NCBI GenBank assembly: GCA_029298735.1
Contig: JANSLP010000064.1
Location: 62,001-126,000, forward strand
From: Ophiostoma sp. CBS 140.51
Taxonomy: Eukaryota > Ascomycota > Sordariomycetes > Ophiostomatales > Ophiostomataceae
DNA length: 64,000 nt
Reading direction: 5' to 3'
Shown: positions 56,456-64,000 of the stretch, piece after piece
Numbering within the stretch: position 1 is the stretch's first letter
Layout of the letters: every line of letters starts with the position of its first letter
The notes under the pieces: model-generated
Told to the model about the DNA's origin: nothing
Databases searched by the model: none
The model's input: the letters and a program-made list of their open reading frames with translations, nothing else
Translations under genes and position numbers: made by a program

Positions 56456-59400
56456 CTAAACCCTCGCCCACCAAGGCTGGAATGCACCGCGACGCTCCTC
56501 ACTGATTAACAGTGAGAAAAGACGCCGCACCAGGTAGTGCTCGTTGAACACCCGCCCCGACCGCAGCGCAAACAGGTCCACCACGTCCAGATGCCAACGC
56601 TTAATCAGCATCGCGACACGTTCGGCGTGCACGATCTTGTGGAGCAGGTGGCGCGAGTTGGGGGGATCATCATCGCCGCGCTTCTTGTAACGAAGACGCG
56701 GCACAAGATTCCGCTCCACAAACTCGACCTGCCCCTCGCGTCGGTAGGTTTGGAGCACGTTATTGAGCTCGACCCAGTCATCGAGTCGCCACTCTCGACC
56801 CGGTGGTTTGACAGTCTTCTCGGGCGCAGTCCAATTGACGTGTGCGACAGCGTTGGACGGGAAGAAAAATCCTTCGCCCGCCGCTGCCGCAGCCGCCGAG
56901 GTCTTCGGAATGGGTCGGTAGGGCCGGAGCTGGCTGATCTGGTGCGTGTCTGCGAGCATCATGTCAGACACGACATTATCAACCTCGAAGCTCGGGCCCT
57001 GGCTCTGGCTCTGGCCCTGAACGTGGCTCGCCTGTTGCTGTTGTTGCTGTTGTTGCTGTGCGGCGATCTCCTTACGATCCCACATGCGTACATCACCATC
57101 GCCGTCGACCCGTTCAATGTTGGCCTCCGTCACGGGACGGTCCGTGAGGACCGGCGACGGCAGGCGGTTGTCGGTGTCGAGCTGGAAGTGCTCGGCGAAC
57201 TGCTGGGCGGCGTAATCTAGGCCCTGGCGTTCAGCCGAGATTGCTTGGCTGGTCATTTCCAGCTCGACAAGGCTGGGGTCAGCGGCCATTGTGCTGCTGG
57301 TGAACTCAACAACACGACCGGGGGTCTTGGGCTTGGTCGTCGGGCGAATGCACGACTTGGTCGGCGACGCGGTCTTGGCCGGGAGCGGCTTCAGGATCGG
57401 GGTGAGAAAGGAGGATTCCTCCTCCTCCTCGTACGCCGGCTCGTCAACCTCCATGCTTTGGAGGCTCTCGTCGAACTCGTCGTCTTCGTCGCCCTCGTCG
57501 ACGTCGTCGGTCTGCGAAATGTTAGGAATTTGAGAAATGCCAATGTTGTAATTGTAACTGAAAAATTGTCCTTGTGTACGTACGATCTCGGCCTCTTGAT
57601 GAGCGGGCTCCACCACCTCTTGTCTGTAACGACGCTGGGCTGGCTGCAGCCATGTCACCGTTGCCCCCTGCGCTGCGCTTGTCTCAACCGGATGCGGGTT
57701 GGGCTTCTTCGGCGTAGTAAACCGAAGAGCACCACTGGCGTCGGTGATGGGCTGAATGAGATTGGGCCGAGGGAGGACAGGTCGGTGGAAAATGGACCGT
57801 CTTCTCGAGACCTCGGATGTCACTGGGACAATTGACTCTCGGTTCAGGGCAGGCGCGTCTGGGGACACGGCGGCAGGCGATTGGGCAGGCGGCTCGACAG
57901 GCGACGAAATTGGCGACGGCGATGCAACCGGGGAGGGCTCACTGCGAGGTGGCGTGGCAGAAGGCTCATCCTCCTTAGGTCTCGACTCGGCCTTGGGCGA
58001 CTGGCGGTCGGCAGGCGTCTGGCTTGTAGCAGCAGCCGCAGGTTGGACAGGCGCAACAGCGTAGGGGGGCGAGTAAACGTTTGGGCTGTCGCTTCTAATC
58101 CTCGTGTTGTATCCTTGAGCTGCGAGACGTTGGAGGAACAGTCTACGACGCTCACTAGGGTTTCGAGGCAGTTGCTCCATATCGTCGTCTTCAATGATGC
58201 CGCTGTTGTCTGTGGTCGGCCGGCTGGCTGCGCCGGCGTTGGCAGACTGCAGCTGAGATGCCTCGACAGATGTCGGGCTCTTGGGCGACGACACGTGGTT
58301 GTCGGAGGCCGGGGCGGGATTCAGGACATCTGGTGCATCTGTGGCATCCAGCGCCTTACTCATCGCAGTATGTGTGGTGGTAGCCTGTGCGCTGTGGGCA
58401 TCAGACACCGGGTTCGTCGCGGTATAGATCGTCGCAGACTGAATATAAGTGGCAGCAGGTGCATCGTTGGCATCCTGTAATTGCTGCCCACTGAGCTCTG
58501 GCTCGGAAGATGGGGGGGAAGAGGAAGAAGAAGAATGCTGGGCTCTCTGGGCAGTGGAAGCAGCAAGTGAAGCGCGCATCTGCATCTGACGGGACACGCG
58601 CTGGGATCTGGCAGACTGGGCCAGCTCGCGTGCCTCACGACGGCGCTCATGCTCAAGGGCTTGCTCGACGGCCTTGCGGCGGCTCTCCTCGTTGAACTGG
58701 ATGTTCTTCTTGGACGTGGGAGAAAGCTGGCGGGGTAGGGCGGTGGGAGAGGAAAAGAAGTTATCGAGAAAGCGGCCGGTAGTCGGGCGTGGTGAGTTCT
58801 TAACCGACGATGCTGGACCTTGGAGCTCATCTGCCATATCGTCTTGGTTCTGCTCAAGAATTGTCGAGGCCGCGCTGTCCGAACCATGGCTGCCAAGGGG
58901 CGACGACATGGGCGATTGCTTACGGCCAGAGCGGGTCACTTCTTGGGCTTGAATGCGGGATAGTCTAGGGTCACGCATTGGCGAAGGTTCAGAAATGGGA
59001 GCAAGGCGTTCGGCAGAGCGAGGGACAATGCTGAGCTGCGGCTGCTGCTGCTGGAGCTGTCTTGTCGCGAATCGGGTCGTGCGCTCGGCTTCGATGGCCC
59101 AAATGTCGACATCCTCATCCTCACCCTCATCAAGCTCGTCCTGGTACATGTCCTCGTCGTTCAGGTACTGCTGGCCAGGGGTCGGCTGAATAGCGGAAGT
59201 CATGCGGGGAGTGCCCATGCCTTGATCGTCCTGGTCGTCCTGCTCTCCTTGGGCGGACTGGTTGTCGGCGTCGGACTCGATCGCAGCCATACCATCAACG
59301 TCTTGACCCTCACCGCTGATGTCGTTCACCATGGACATGATGATATCAGATCCATACTGGGTCGAGTTAGCCTCACTAGTCAGAGCAGTCGCCTTGGGCG

Positions 59401-62400
59401 TAGTCTCGGCGGCAGCAGCAGTGTTAATCTCAGGCAGCACAGCGGAGTTAACATCCATGCCTTCAACAGCGTCAACATTGGCAATGGCCTCAGGCATGGC
59501 AACGACATTAACGTCCATGTTATCTTGGGCCTCAAAATCAGCCTCAGAATCGGCTTCAGCGTCAGAGTCGGGGTCGGTCTGCATGTTCTTAGCAGCGTCT
59601 TCGACCTGCTGAGCTTCGTGAACTTGGGCAACAGCCTCGTGGTTGTCAGTGTCATCGGCGTTGGGCGTGCGAGAAATCAACTTTGCCGCAAAACTAGTAA
59701 TCGAGCCGGCGACGCTGTTTTCCCTAAAGACATAGGACCGCCAAGAACGATTCGTGCCACTTCCACTGCCAGAACCGGCCTGCGTGTCAGCATCGCGGGA
59801 CGGAGTCTCCAAGCGGCGCAGGCGCTTGATGCTGCGAGTGGCTGGCTGAGCAGAACTGCCGGGCTGGGCGTCGAGTTCAGCGTCCGCGGCGGTGCGCTTC
59901 TGAGGAGATGCCTGCACGGGACGGGCAGCTGGAGTCGGCGTGATGACTTGAGCACCAGCAGGGGTGGAGGGAGGAAGAGAAGCAGGAGAATCAGAATCGG
60001 GTGCAGAGACCGTGACACGGGGCGAGATGACTTGGGCGCCGCTCATGACAAGATTCTTGAAACCAGAGAATGGGGCCTTGGCCATTTTCCAAGCTGCTTT
60101 GGGCATGGAGGGAGGGGACTGTTGGGTAGCGACAACGGCGGGCTGCGACTGCTGTGACAGGGTAGTCGCATTCTGCTCTTGGTGCTCGTCATGCTCCACA
60201 TCTTCACTCTCGCTCTCCTCCTCGTCACTGACCTCCTCTTCATTCACTGCGTTGTCATCATTGTCAACAATCTTGTCATCCTCGTCTTCACTGTGAGGGG
60301 CAGCTTGTTCAGTGTCAACAACTGCGTCAACGTCGTCACCAGTCTCTTGCTTGCGGAGAAGCTGGTCTTGGATGGGGCCTTCGTCGGCAACAGGTTCGGG
60401 GCTGCTAGAATCGTGGCCTTGGGCAGCCGCAGGCGACTGGGTGTCTCTAGCGACCGAGCTGCGGAAGGGGCTGCGAAGGAAGCCTTCATTCTCCTTAGGG
60501 GTAGGCGGGTCCGACGTCACGCTTTGCAGAGCACGGCCAGCGCGGACAATGGGTGAGAGACTCGGGCGAAAGCCCTCAGAAGGGACACGAAGATAGTCGT
60601 TGTCAGTCGTGGCCGGGTAGCGAGGCGACAAGAAAGCAAAAGGGGTAGTGCGGTTCTCCTGTGCAAGACGAGGGCGCTGGATGGCTTGCTCGGAAGTGGC
60701 GCGCTGAGTGCGGCCAAAACGGATCGGAGGCGACGAGGTAATCTCGGCATCCTGCTGTCCTTGTGCAGTTTGGTCAACTTCTTCGGCCGTGGTGCCAGTT
60801 GGGTTGGTCAGGGCCTCGTCACGTGGCTGCTCAACAGAAGCAATGTCAGCTTCGGCTTCAGCTTCAGCATTGACTGCAACAAAGTCCATGTCGAGACGGC
60901 CAGTAAGCTCAGCCTGGTGACGGGAGAAGAAGGGGCTGTGGGTGGTGGTTTGCGGGACTGCCGCTTCGAGCACAGACTCTGGGATCTCGGAGAAAGAATC
61001 GTCGTACTCCTCATTGCTGTTGTGCTCTAGGGTCATCAAAGGACTGGCCGGGTCAGATGACTTGTCGGCCTCAGCAACGTTGACAACACGAGGGGTAGCA
61101 GACGATCCATGTGCTTCGTGTAGCGACTTCCGCGCGATGAGTTCCCGAAGAGTCTCGGACTTCTTGCGGGGAGAATCGGACTTGGGTGCAGACGTGGTCC
61201 GTTGCACGGTCTCATTCTCTTTGGTGGGAGAGGAGAAGCCAGCGCTGTTCGTGGCTTTGGGGGTCCGGGGCGTCTTAGCCGCGGAGGCGGGGGCGGAAGG
61301 GGGGTTGGAGGACGACTCGTAGAGGAACTCCAAGTAGCTGAGCCCATCATTGTCGTGGGTCTCAGTGGGCTGGTTGCCTTGGCGGATGGACTGGAGAGAC
61401 CGGCTGACGATGCGGCTGGTCATCTCGCCCATGGCCGGCATCTCAGTAGTGTTGGTCGTGCGGAAGCTCGCTTGCAGCGACTCCACTCCAATCATGCTGA
61501 AATCCTCGCCCTGGGCAATGGTATCCATGTCACGAAGGTTGGTAGTGGCACCTGGAGCGTCAGACTCGGCCTCGGACTGGGCTTCGTCGTCAGCAGCGCT
61601 TCCAAGGAGGACAGCGTCAACATCGCCGTCGCCATCGCTATCGGCCGCGGTCAACTCGCTCTGCGCCAGCTGGGCTTCCGGTTGGATGTGAGAAATAGAG
61701 GTCTCGTGAACAAAGGGCGACTCCACGCTTGAGAAATGCATCAAGTCTTCGGACTGAGCATGGACACTACGGTCGGGTTGCATGCCGGGCCTGCGGGAAG
61801 GAAGGTCTGTGTGCTGTGTTAGTAAACTGAGATGAAAGTGATGAGCAGTGGTCGGCAGGGAGATGGTTTGTAACTTACAGTCCCTGGGGCTGCGCGTGAC
61901 CGTGGCGTCATCTTGGACGCGGTCGATAGCAGCAGAGGCAATGATGTCCTCGGGAGCTTCTTCTTCTTCTTCTTCAGGCAGGGCACCGGTGTACTCGACG
62001 TTGGTGATGGTAAGGGTAGGCGCCTCCATCATGGGAGACGACTGTGTGTTGGAAGTGATGGGGACACGATCCTGGCCGACCTGAGGGGTGGCAGCGTAAA
62101 GATCCTCACTGTAGATAGGTGCATCATTGATGGCCTCAACGACGTCGCTGTGGGAGACAATGGGAGGAGCAAGCTCGTCCTCGGAGTCATCCTCGCCATA
62201 AGCAACAGCCTGGTCAACGACCTGTTCAACAACTTGCTCTTCTTCGGCCTGCTCGCGGACATCGTTGGTTTCCACAAGGGTCTCGACAGCGGCCACTTCA
62301 GCGGCGTGCGTGGTGTGAGTGCTCTGGGGCTCAACGTCTGGAACACTGCCTGTGACGGGGGAAGGTGACGTGGCAATAGGGGTGGTAAAAGCAGGCTCAA

Positions 62401-63967
62401 CAGCATCATCATCGCTCTGATCAAAAGTCTCGGGGATGTCATAGTTTCCGAACCCGTTGTCATCGCTAAAGTAGTCCTCGGCGGACGGCGCTCCGTAAGC
62501 AAAGTCCTCACCGGAATCCTCGTTGCTAGTGGCAGCAGCGTCAGCAGTAGCAGCTTGCTCGGCCTGCTCAGTCTCACGCTTCTCCTCGTTGTCAGCAATG
62601 CTGGCGGGCGCAGTCTCGAATGTAGGACGTGCCGGGGTCTGGACACTAATCAGGTCGACCGAAGAGAGAGAGGTGGGAGCCGGCGAGACAGCCACACGCA
62701 TCCGGCGGATGGTGTTGGGGGTCGGGGCATGGAAAGGCTGAGCATCGATCGCGCCGGGGCCATCCATAATAGGGTCAGGCGAGGCGGATTCAAAGTCAGT
62801 AATAAGGGTAAGACCGGTCTGGGACTGGTCTTCTTCAGCCCGGTGCACATTGGCCAGCTGGGTACTCGTAGTTGTGGCGTGCATCTCACGCTGCTCCTGC
62901 TCTTGCTCTTCGAGGACGTTCTCAGCAATGGCAGCCATCTCGTCGGGGACCATAGCCTGGCGACGGGGGCGGCCACGACCACGCTTGGTGGGGCGGGACT
63001 CGGAGGCAGACTCTGCGTCACTTCCGGAGAAGGCGGCGCTGGCAGTGCGCTTGGGAGTGCTCTTGGGGGTGCTCTTGGAGCGAGTGTTTTTGGCAGCAGA
63101 GCTGCTCTTGGGGATAGAGGCAGTGATCTTGCGGGTGGCTCTGGGAGTCCGCTTGACGGGGCTGCTGGAGGGGGCGGATGTGGCTTCGACAGAGGCGAGC
63201 TCGTCACCGGCAGCAGTCTCCTCGGCCTTCGGGGTCGCAGCTCTGGGCTTGCGTCCACGCTTGACGGGCGACGAGGCCGTTCTGGCAGCACGTGTGGCAG
63301 AGGCAATCGGGCTGGACGGCTCGATGATTGTAGAGAGGGGCTTCGGGGTGCCAGAGCGACGGGGGCGACCACGTTTGGGCTTAGGGGTAGCTGCAACGGT
63401 AGCAGTCTCGGAAGCGCCCTCGTCGTCGGAGAGGCCACGGAGGGGAACTTTGGTAGTAGTCGTAGTAGAAGTCGACGTCGAGGCGCGAGCACTCTTGCGG
63501 GTGGCAGAAGTCGTCTTGGTCGGCGGGGACTTGGTAGGAGAAGAGCTCCGCTGGCGACGACGCGATGACGGGGCGACGGGCTTCGTGGGAGCGATGAGGG
63601 AGGCGACGGGAGTCGAGGAACGGAAGAGACGGCGGTTAACCTTCTCGTCGAAATCAGCACCTTCGTCGGCCAGAGCGTCCTGGTCGGTGCTGCTGTTGGC
63701 GTTGCTGTCCTCCGTCTCGACGGTCACGCGGATCTTCTGGGGCGAGGTACCACTGCCGACGTCCAGGTGGAAGGTCTGCCTGCGAGGCGATGAGAAGCGC
63801 GACGGCCGCATGCGATTGTGCGGGTCGAGAGAATATATGCTGTTCGAACGCTGGCTCCGTGTGATAGGCCGAGCAGCGGACGAAAGCAGAGGTAGATTAG
63901 GCGTATCATCGCCGCGAGAATTCAAAGGGTCTGGCGAGGACGCCGAGCCCCGGGATGGAGTCTCCAT
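56456..63967 (-). CDS. Large AT-hook nuclear protein, fungal-specific
   Basis: The frame is open over 2503 codons but contains two clear 72-nt introns that do not break it (61878-61807 and 57583-57512). Spliced exons 63967-61879, 61806-57584 and 57511-56456 give 2455 residues. The N-terminus has a conserved-looking FHLDVGSGTSPQKIRVTVET segment (about 66-85). Three AT-hook-like motifs follow: KRGRPRR (198-204), KRGRKPR (236-242) and KRGRGRPRR (328-336), so binding to A/T-rich DNA is expected. The long middle is acidic and disordered. The last 130 or so residues form an ordered helical domain with WRLDDWVELNNVLQTYRREG and VERNLVPRLRYKKRG, ending in WHLDVVDLFALRSGRVF. Fungal databases often name such proteins AT DNA-binding protein; I know of no tested function. 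The start ATG is 33 bases from the window edge, so an upstream exon cannot be excluded. Confidence 0.8.
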   Translation of the reverse strand: METPSRGSASSPDPLNSRGDDTPNLPLLSSAARPITRSQRSNSIYSLDPHNRMRPSRFSSPRRQTFHLDVGSGTSPQKIRVTVETEDSNANSSTDQDALADEGADFDEKVNRRLFRSSTPVASLIAPTKPVAPSSRRRQRSSSPTKSPPTKTTSATRKSARASTSTSTTTTTKVPLRGLSDDEGASETATVAATPKPKRGRPRRSGTPKPLSTIIEPSSPIASATRAARTASSPVKRGRKPRAATPKAEETAAGDELASVEATSAPSSSPVKRTPRATRKITASIPKSSSAAKNTRSKSTPKSTPKRTASAAFSGSDAESASESRPTKRGRGRPRRQAMVPDEMAAIAENVLEEQEQEQREMHATTTSTQLANVHRAEEDQSQTGLTLITDFESASPDPIMDGPGAIDAQPFHAPTPNTIRRMRVAVSPAPTSLSSVDLISVQTPARPTFETAPASIADNEEKRETEQAEQAATADAAATSNEDSGEDFAYGAPSAEDYFSDDNGFGNYDIPETFDQSDDDAVEPAFTTPIATSPSPVTGSVPDVEPQSTHTTHAAEVAAVETLVETNDVREQAEEEQVVEQVVDQAVAYGEDDSEDELAPPIVSHSDVVEAINDAPIYSEDLYAATPQVGQDRVPITSNTQSSPMMEAPTLTITNVEYTGALPEEEEEEAPEDIIASAAIDRVQDDATVTRSPRDCKLQTISLPTTAHHFHLSLLTQHTDLPSRRPGMQPDRSVHAQSEDLMHFSSVESPFVHETSISHIQPEAQLAQSELTAADSDGDGDVDAVLLGSAADDEAQSEAESDAPGATTNLRDMDTIAQGEDFSMIGVESLQASFRTTNTTEMPAMGEMTSRIVSRSLQSIRQGNQPTETHDNDGLSYLEFLYESSSNPPSAPASAAKTPRTPKATNSAGFSSPTKENETVQRTTSAPKSDSPRKKSETLRELIARKSLHEAHGSSATPRVVNVAEADKSSDPASPLMTLEHNSNEEYDDSFSEIPESVLEAAVPQTTTHSPFFSRHQAELTGRLDMDFVAVNAEAEAEADIASVEQPRDEALTNPTGTTAEEVDQTAQGQQDAEITSSPPIRFGRTQRATSEQAIQRPRLAQENRTTPFAFLSPRYPATTDNDYLRVPSEGFRPSLSPIVRAGRALQSVTSDPPTPKENEGFLRSPFRSSVARDTQSPAAAQGHDSSSPEPVADEGPIQDQLLRKQETGDDVDAVVDTEQAAPHSEDEDDKIVDNDDNAVNEEEVSDEEESESEDVEHDEHQEQNATTLSQQSQPAVVATQQSPPSMPKAAWKMAKAPFSGFKNLVMSGAQVISPRVTVSAPDSDSPASLPPSTPAGAQVITPTPAARPVQASPQKRTAADAELDAQPGSSAQPATRSIKRLRRLETPSRDADTQAGSGSGSGTNRSWRSYVFRENSVAGSITSFAAKLISRTPNADDTDNHEAVAQVHEAQQVEDAAKNMQTDPDSDAEADSEADFEAQDNMDVNVVAMPEAIANVDAVEGMDVNSAVLPEINTAAAAETTPKATALTSEANSTQYGSDIIMSMVNDISGEGQDVDGMAAIESDADNQSAQGEQDDQDDQGMGTPRMTSAIQPTPGQQYLNDEDMYQDELDEGEDEDVDIWAIEAERTTRFATRQLQQQQPQLSIVPRSAERLAPISEPSPMRDPRLSRIQAQEVTRSGRKQSPMSSPLGSHGSDSAASTILEQNQDDMADELQGPASSVKNSPRPTTGRFLDNFFSSPTALPRQLSPTSKKNIQFNEESRRKAVEQALEHERRREARELAQSARSQRVSRQMQMRASLAASTAQRAQHSSSSSSPPSSEPELSGQQLQDANDAPAATYIQSATIYTATNPVSDAHSAQATTTHTAMSKALDATDAPDVLNPAPASDNHVSSPKSPTSVEASQLQSANAGAASRPTTDNSGIIEDDDMEQLPRNPSERRRLFLQRLAAQGYNTRIRSDSPNVYSPPYAVAPVQPAAAATSQTPADRQSPKAESRPKEDEPSATPPRSEPSPVASPSPISSPVEPPAQSPAAVSPDAPALNRESIVPVTSEVSRRRSIFHRPVLPRPNLIQPITDASGALRFTTPKKPNPHPVETSAAQGATVTWLQPAQRRYRQEVVEPAHQEAEIVRTQGQFFSYNYNIGISQIPNISQTDDVDEGDEDDEFDESLQSMEVDEPAYEEEEESSFLTPILKPLPAKTASPTKSCIRPTTKPKTPGRVVEFTSSTMAADPSLVELEMTSQAISAERQGLDYAAQQFAEHFQLDTDNRLPSPVLTDRPVTEANIERVDGDGDVRMWDRKEIAAQQQQQQQQQASHVQGQSQSQGPSFEVDNVVSDMMLADTHQISQLRPYRPIPKTSAAAAAAGEGFFFPSNAVAHVNWTAPEKTVKPPGREWRLDDWVELNNVLQTYRREGQVEFVERNLVPRLRYKKRGDDDPPNSRHLLHKIVHAERVAMLIKRWHLDVVDLFALRSGRVFNEHYLVRRLFSLLISEERRGAFQPWWARV
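57512..57583 (-). other. In-frame intron 2 of the AT-hook gene
   Basis: The minus strand reads GTACGT at the 5' end, CCTAAC as branch site and TTTCGCAG at the 3' end. The 72 nt keep the frame and contain no stop. The encoded peptide (Tyr/Asn/Gln-rich) differs sharply from the flanking acidic sequence. Confidence 0.8.
61807..61878 (-). other. In-frame intron 1 of the AT-hook gene
   Basis: The minus strand reads GTAAGT, then TTTACTAACAC as an ideal branch site, then CACACAG. It is also 72 nt and frame-preserving, in phase 1. A second possible acceptor, CCCGCAG, lies 14 bases downstream. Confidence 0.82.
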
Positions 63968-64000
63968 TGCGAACTGCCGGTGAGAAGGGCAGACGCAGAA
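63968..64000. other. Start of the AT-hook gene upstream region
   Basis: Only 33 bases remain before the window edge. They hold nothing recognisable. Confidence 0.3.

Noticed and set aside
62555..63568. 337-codon open frame antisense to the AT-hook gene
   Set aside because: It is a Gly/Arg-rich mirror of the Ser/Pro/Lys-rich coding strand, a known artefact of biased composition.
1..64000. tRNA, 5S rRNA, U6, CRISPR arrays or intact transposons
   Set aside because: I scanned by eye for GGTTCGA-type B boxes, conserved 5S and U6 words, regularly spaced repeats and transposase or reverse-transcriptase motifs and saw none. A tRNAscan or Rfam search could still find a divergent copy.

Overview
The window is nuclear DNA of a filamentous ascomycete. 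Most protein-coding genes carry short introns of about 55-120 nt with GTANGT-type donors and CTAAC-like branch points. Coding regions are GC-rich, 5' leaders are pyrimidine-rich, and the gene set (TAF1, NOG2, ADP1, RLM1, calcipressin, a GPI-anchored aspartic protease) is typical of Sordariomycetes. An Ophiostomatales/Sporothrix-like genome is my guess from style alone and is not proven. I see no plasmid, phage, CRISPR, operon or intact transposon.

Layout: dynein light chain LC8 (+, 361-1151, seven exons); RNA polymerase II elongation factor ELL (-, 2217-4938); a gene-free stretch of about 10 kb (4939-15149) with purine-skewed blocks, short tandem repeats and palindromes; GPI-GlcNAc transferase subunit PIG-P (+, 15150-16670); actin-related protein 4 (+, 17428-19049); D-serine dehydratase (-, 19448-21020); RLM1-type MADS-box factor (-, 22522-24643); a second gene-free stretch of about 6.3 kb (24644-30988); TFIID subunit TAF1 (-, 30989-34543); nucleolar GTPase NOG2 (-, 35208-37815); a mitochondrial small-subunit ribosomal protein, probably mS26/Pet123 (+, 38395-39429); ABCG transporter ADP1 (-, 39927-43493); a class I/II aminotransferase (+, 44921-46345); a GPI-anchored aspartic protease (+, 49125-50786); calcipressin (+, 53411-54364); and a very large AT-hook nuclear protein (-, 56456-63967).

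The genes are mostly unrelated housekeeping functions: transcription and chromatin (ELL, ARP4, RLM1, TAF1, AT-hook protein), ribosome assembly (NOG2, mS26), cell wall, GPI and surface functions (PIG-P, RLM1, GPI protease), calcium signalling (calcipressin) and metabolism. NOG2 and the mS26 candidate diverge from a 579-bp shared promoter. No cluster for secondary metabolism is apparent.

The observation I rate highest is the 473-nt third intron of NOG2. The gene's other introns are 88 and 64 nt. The long intron can be folded into a hairpin, an H-box-like hexamer, a second hairpin and an ACA trinucleotide, as in H/ACA snoRNAs. In budding yeast the NOG2 intron hosts the snoRNA snR191. Other points of interest are the two gene-free deserts with a recurrent TACTCCGTA motif, and two in-frame 72-nt introns hidden inside the AT-hook protein's open frame. 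All exon boundaries were assigned by eye from splice signals and reading-frame continuity.
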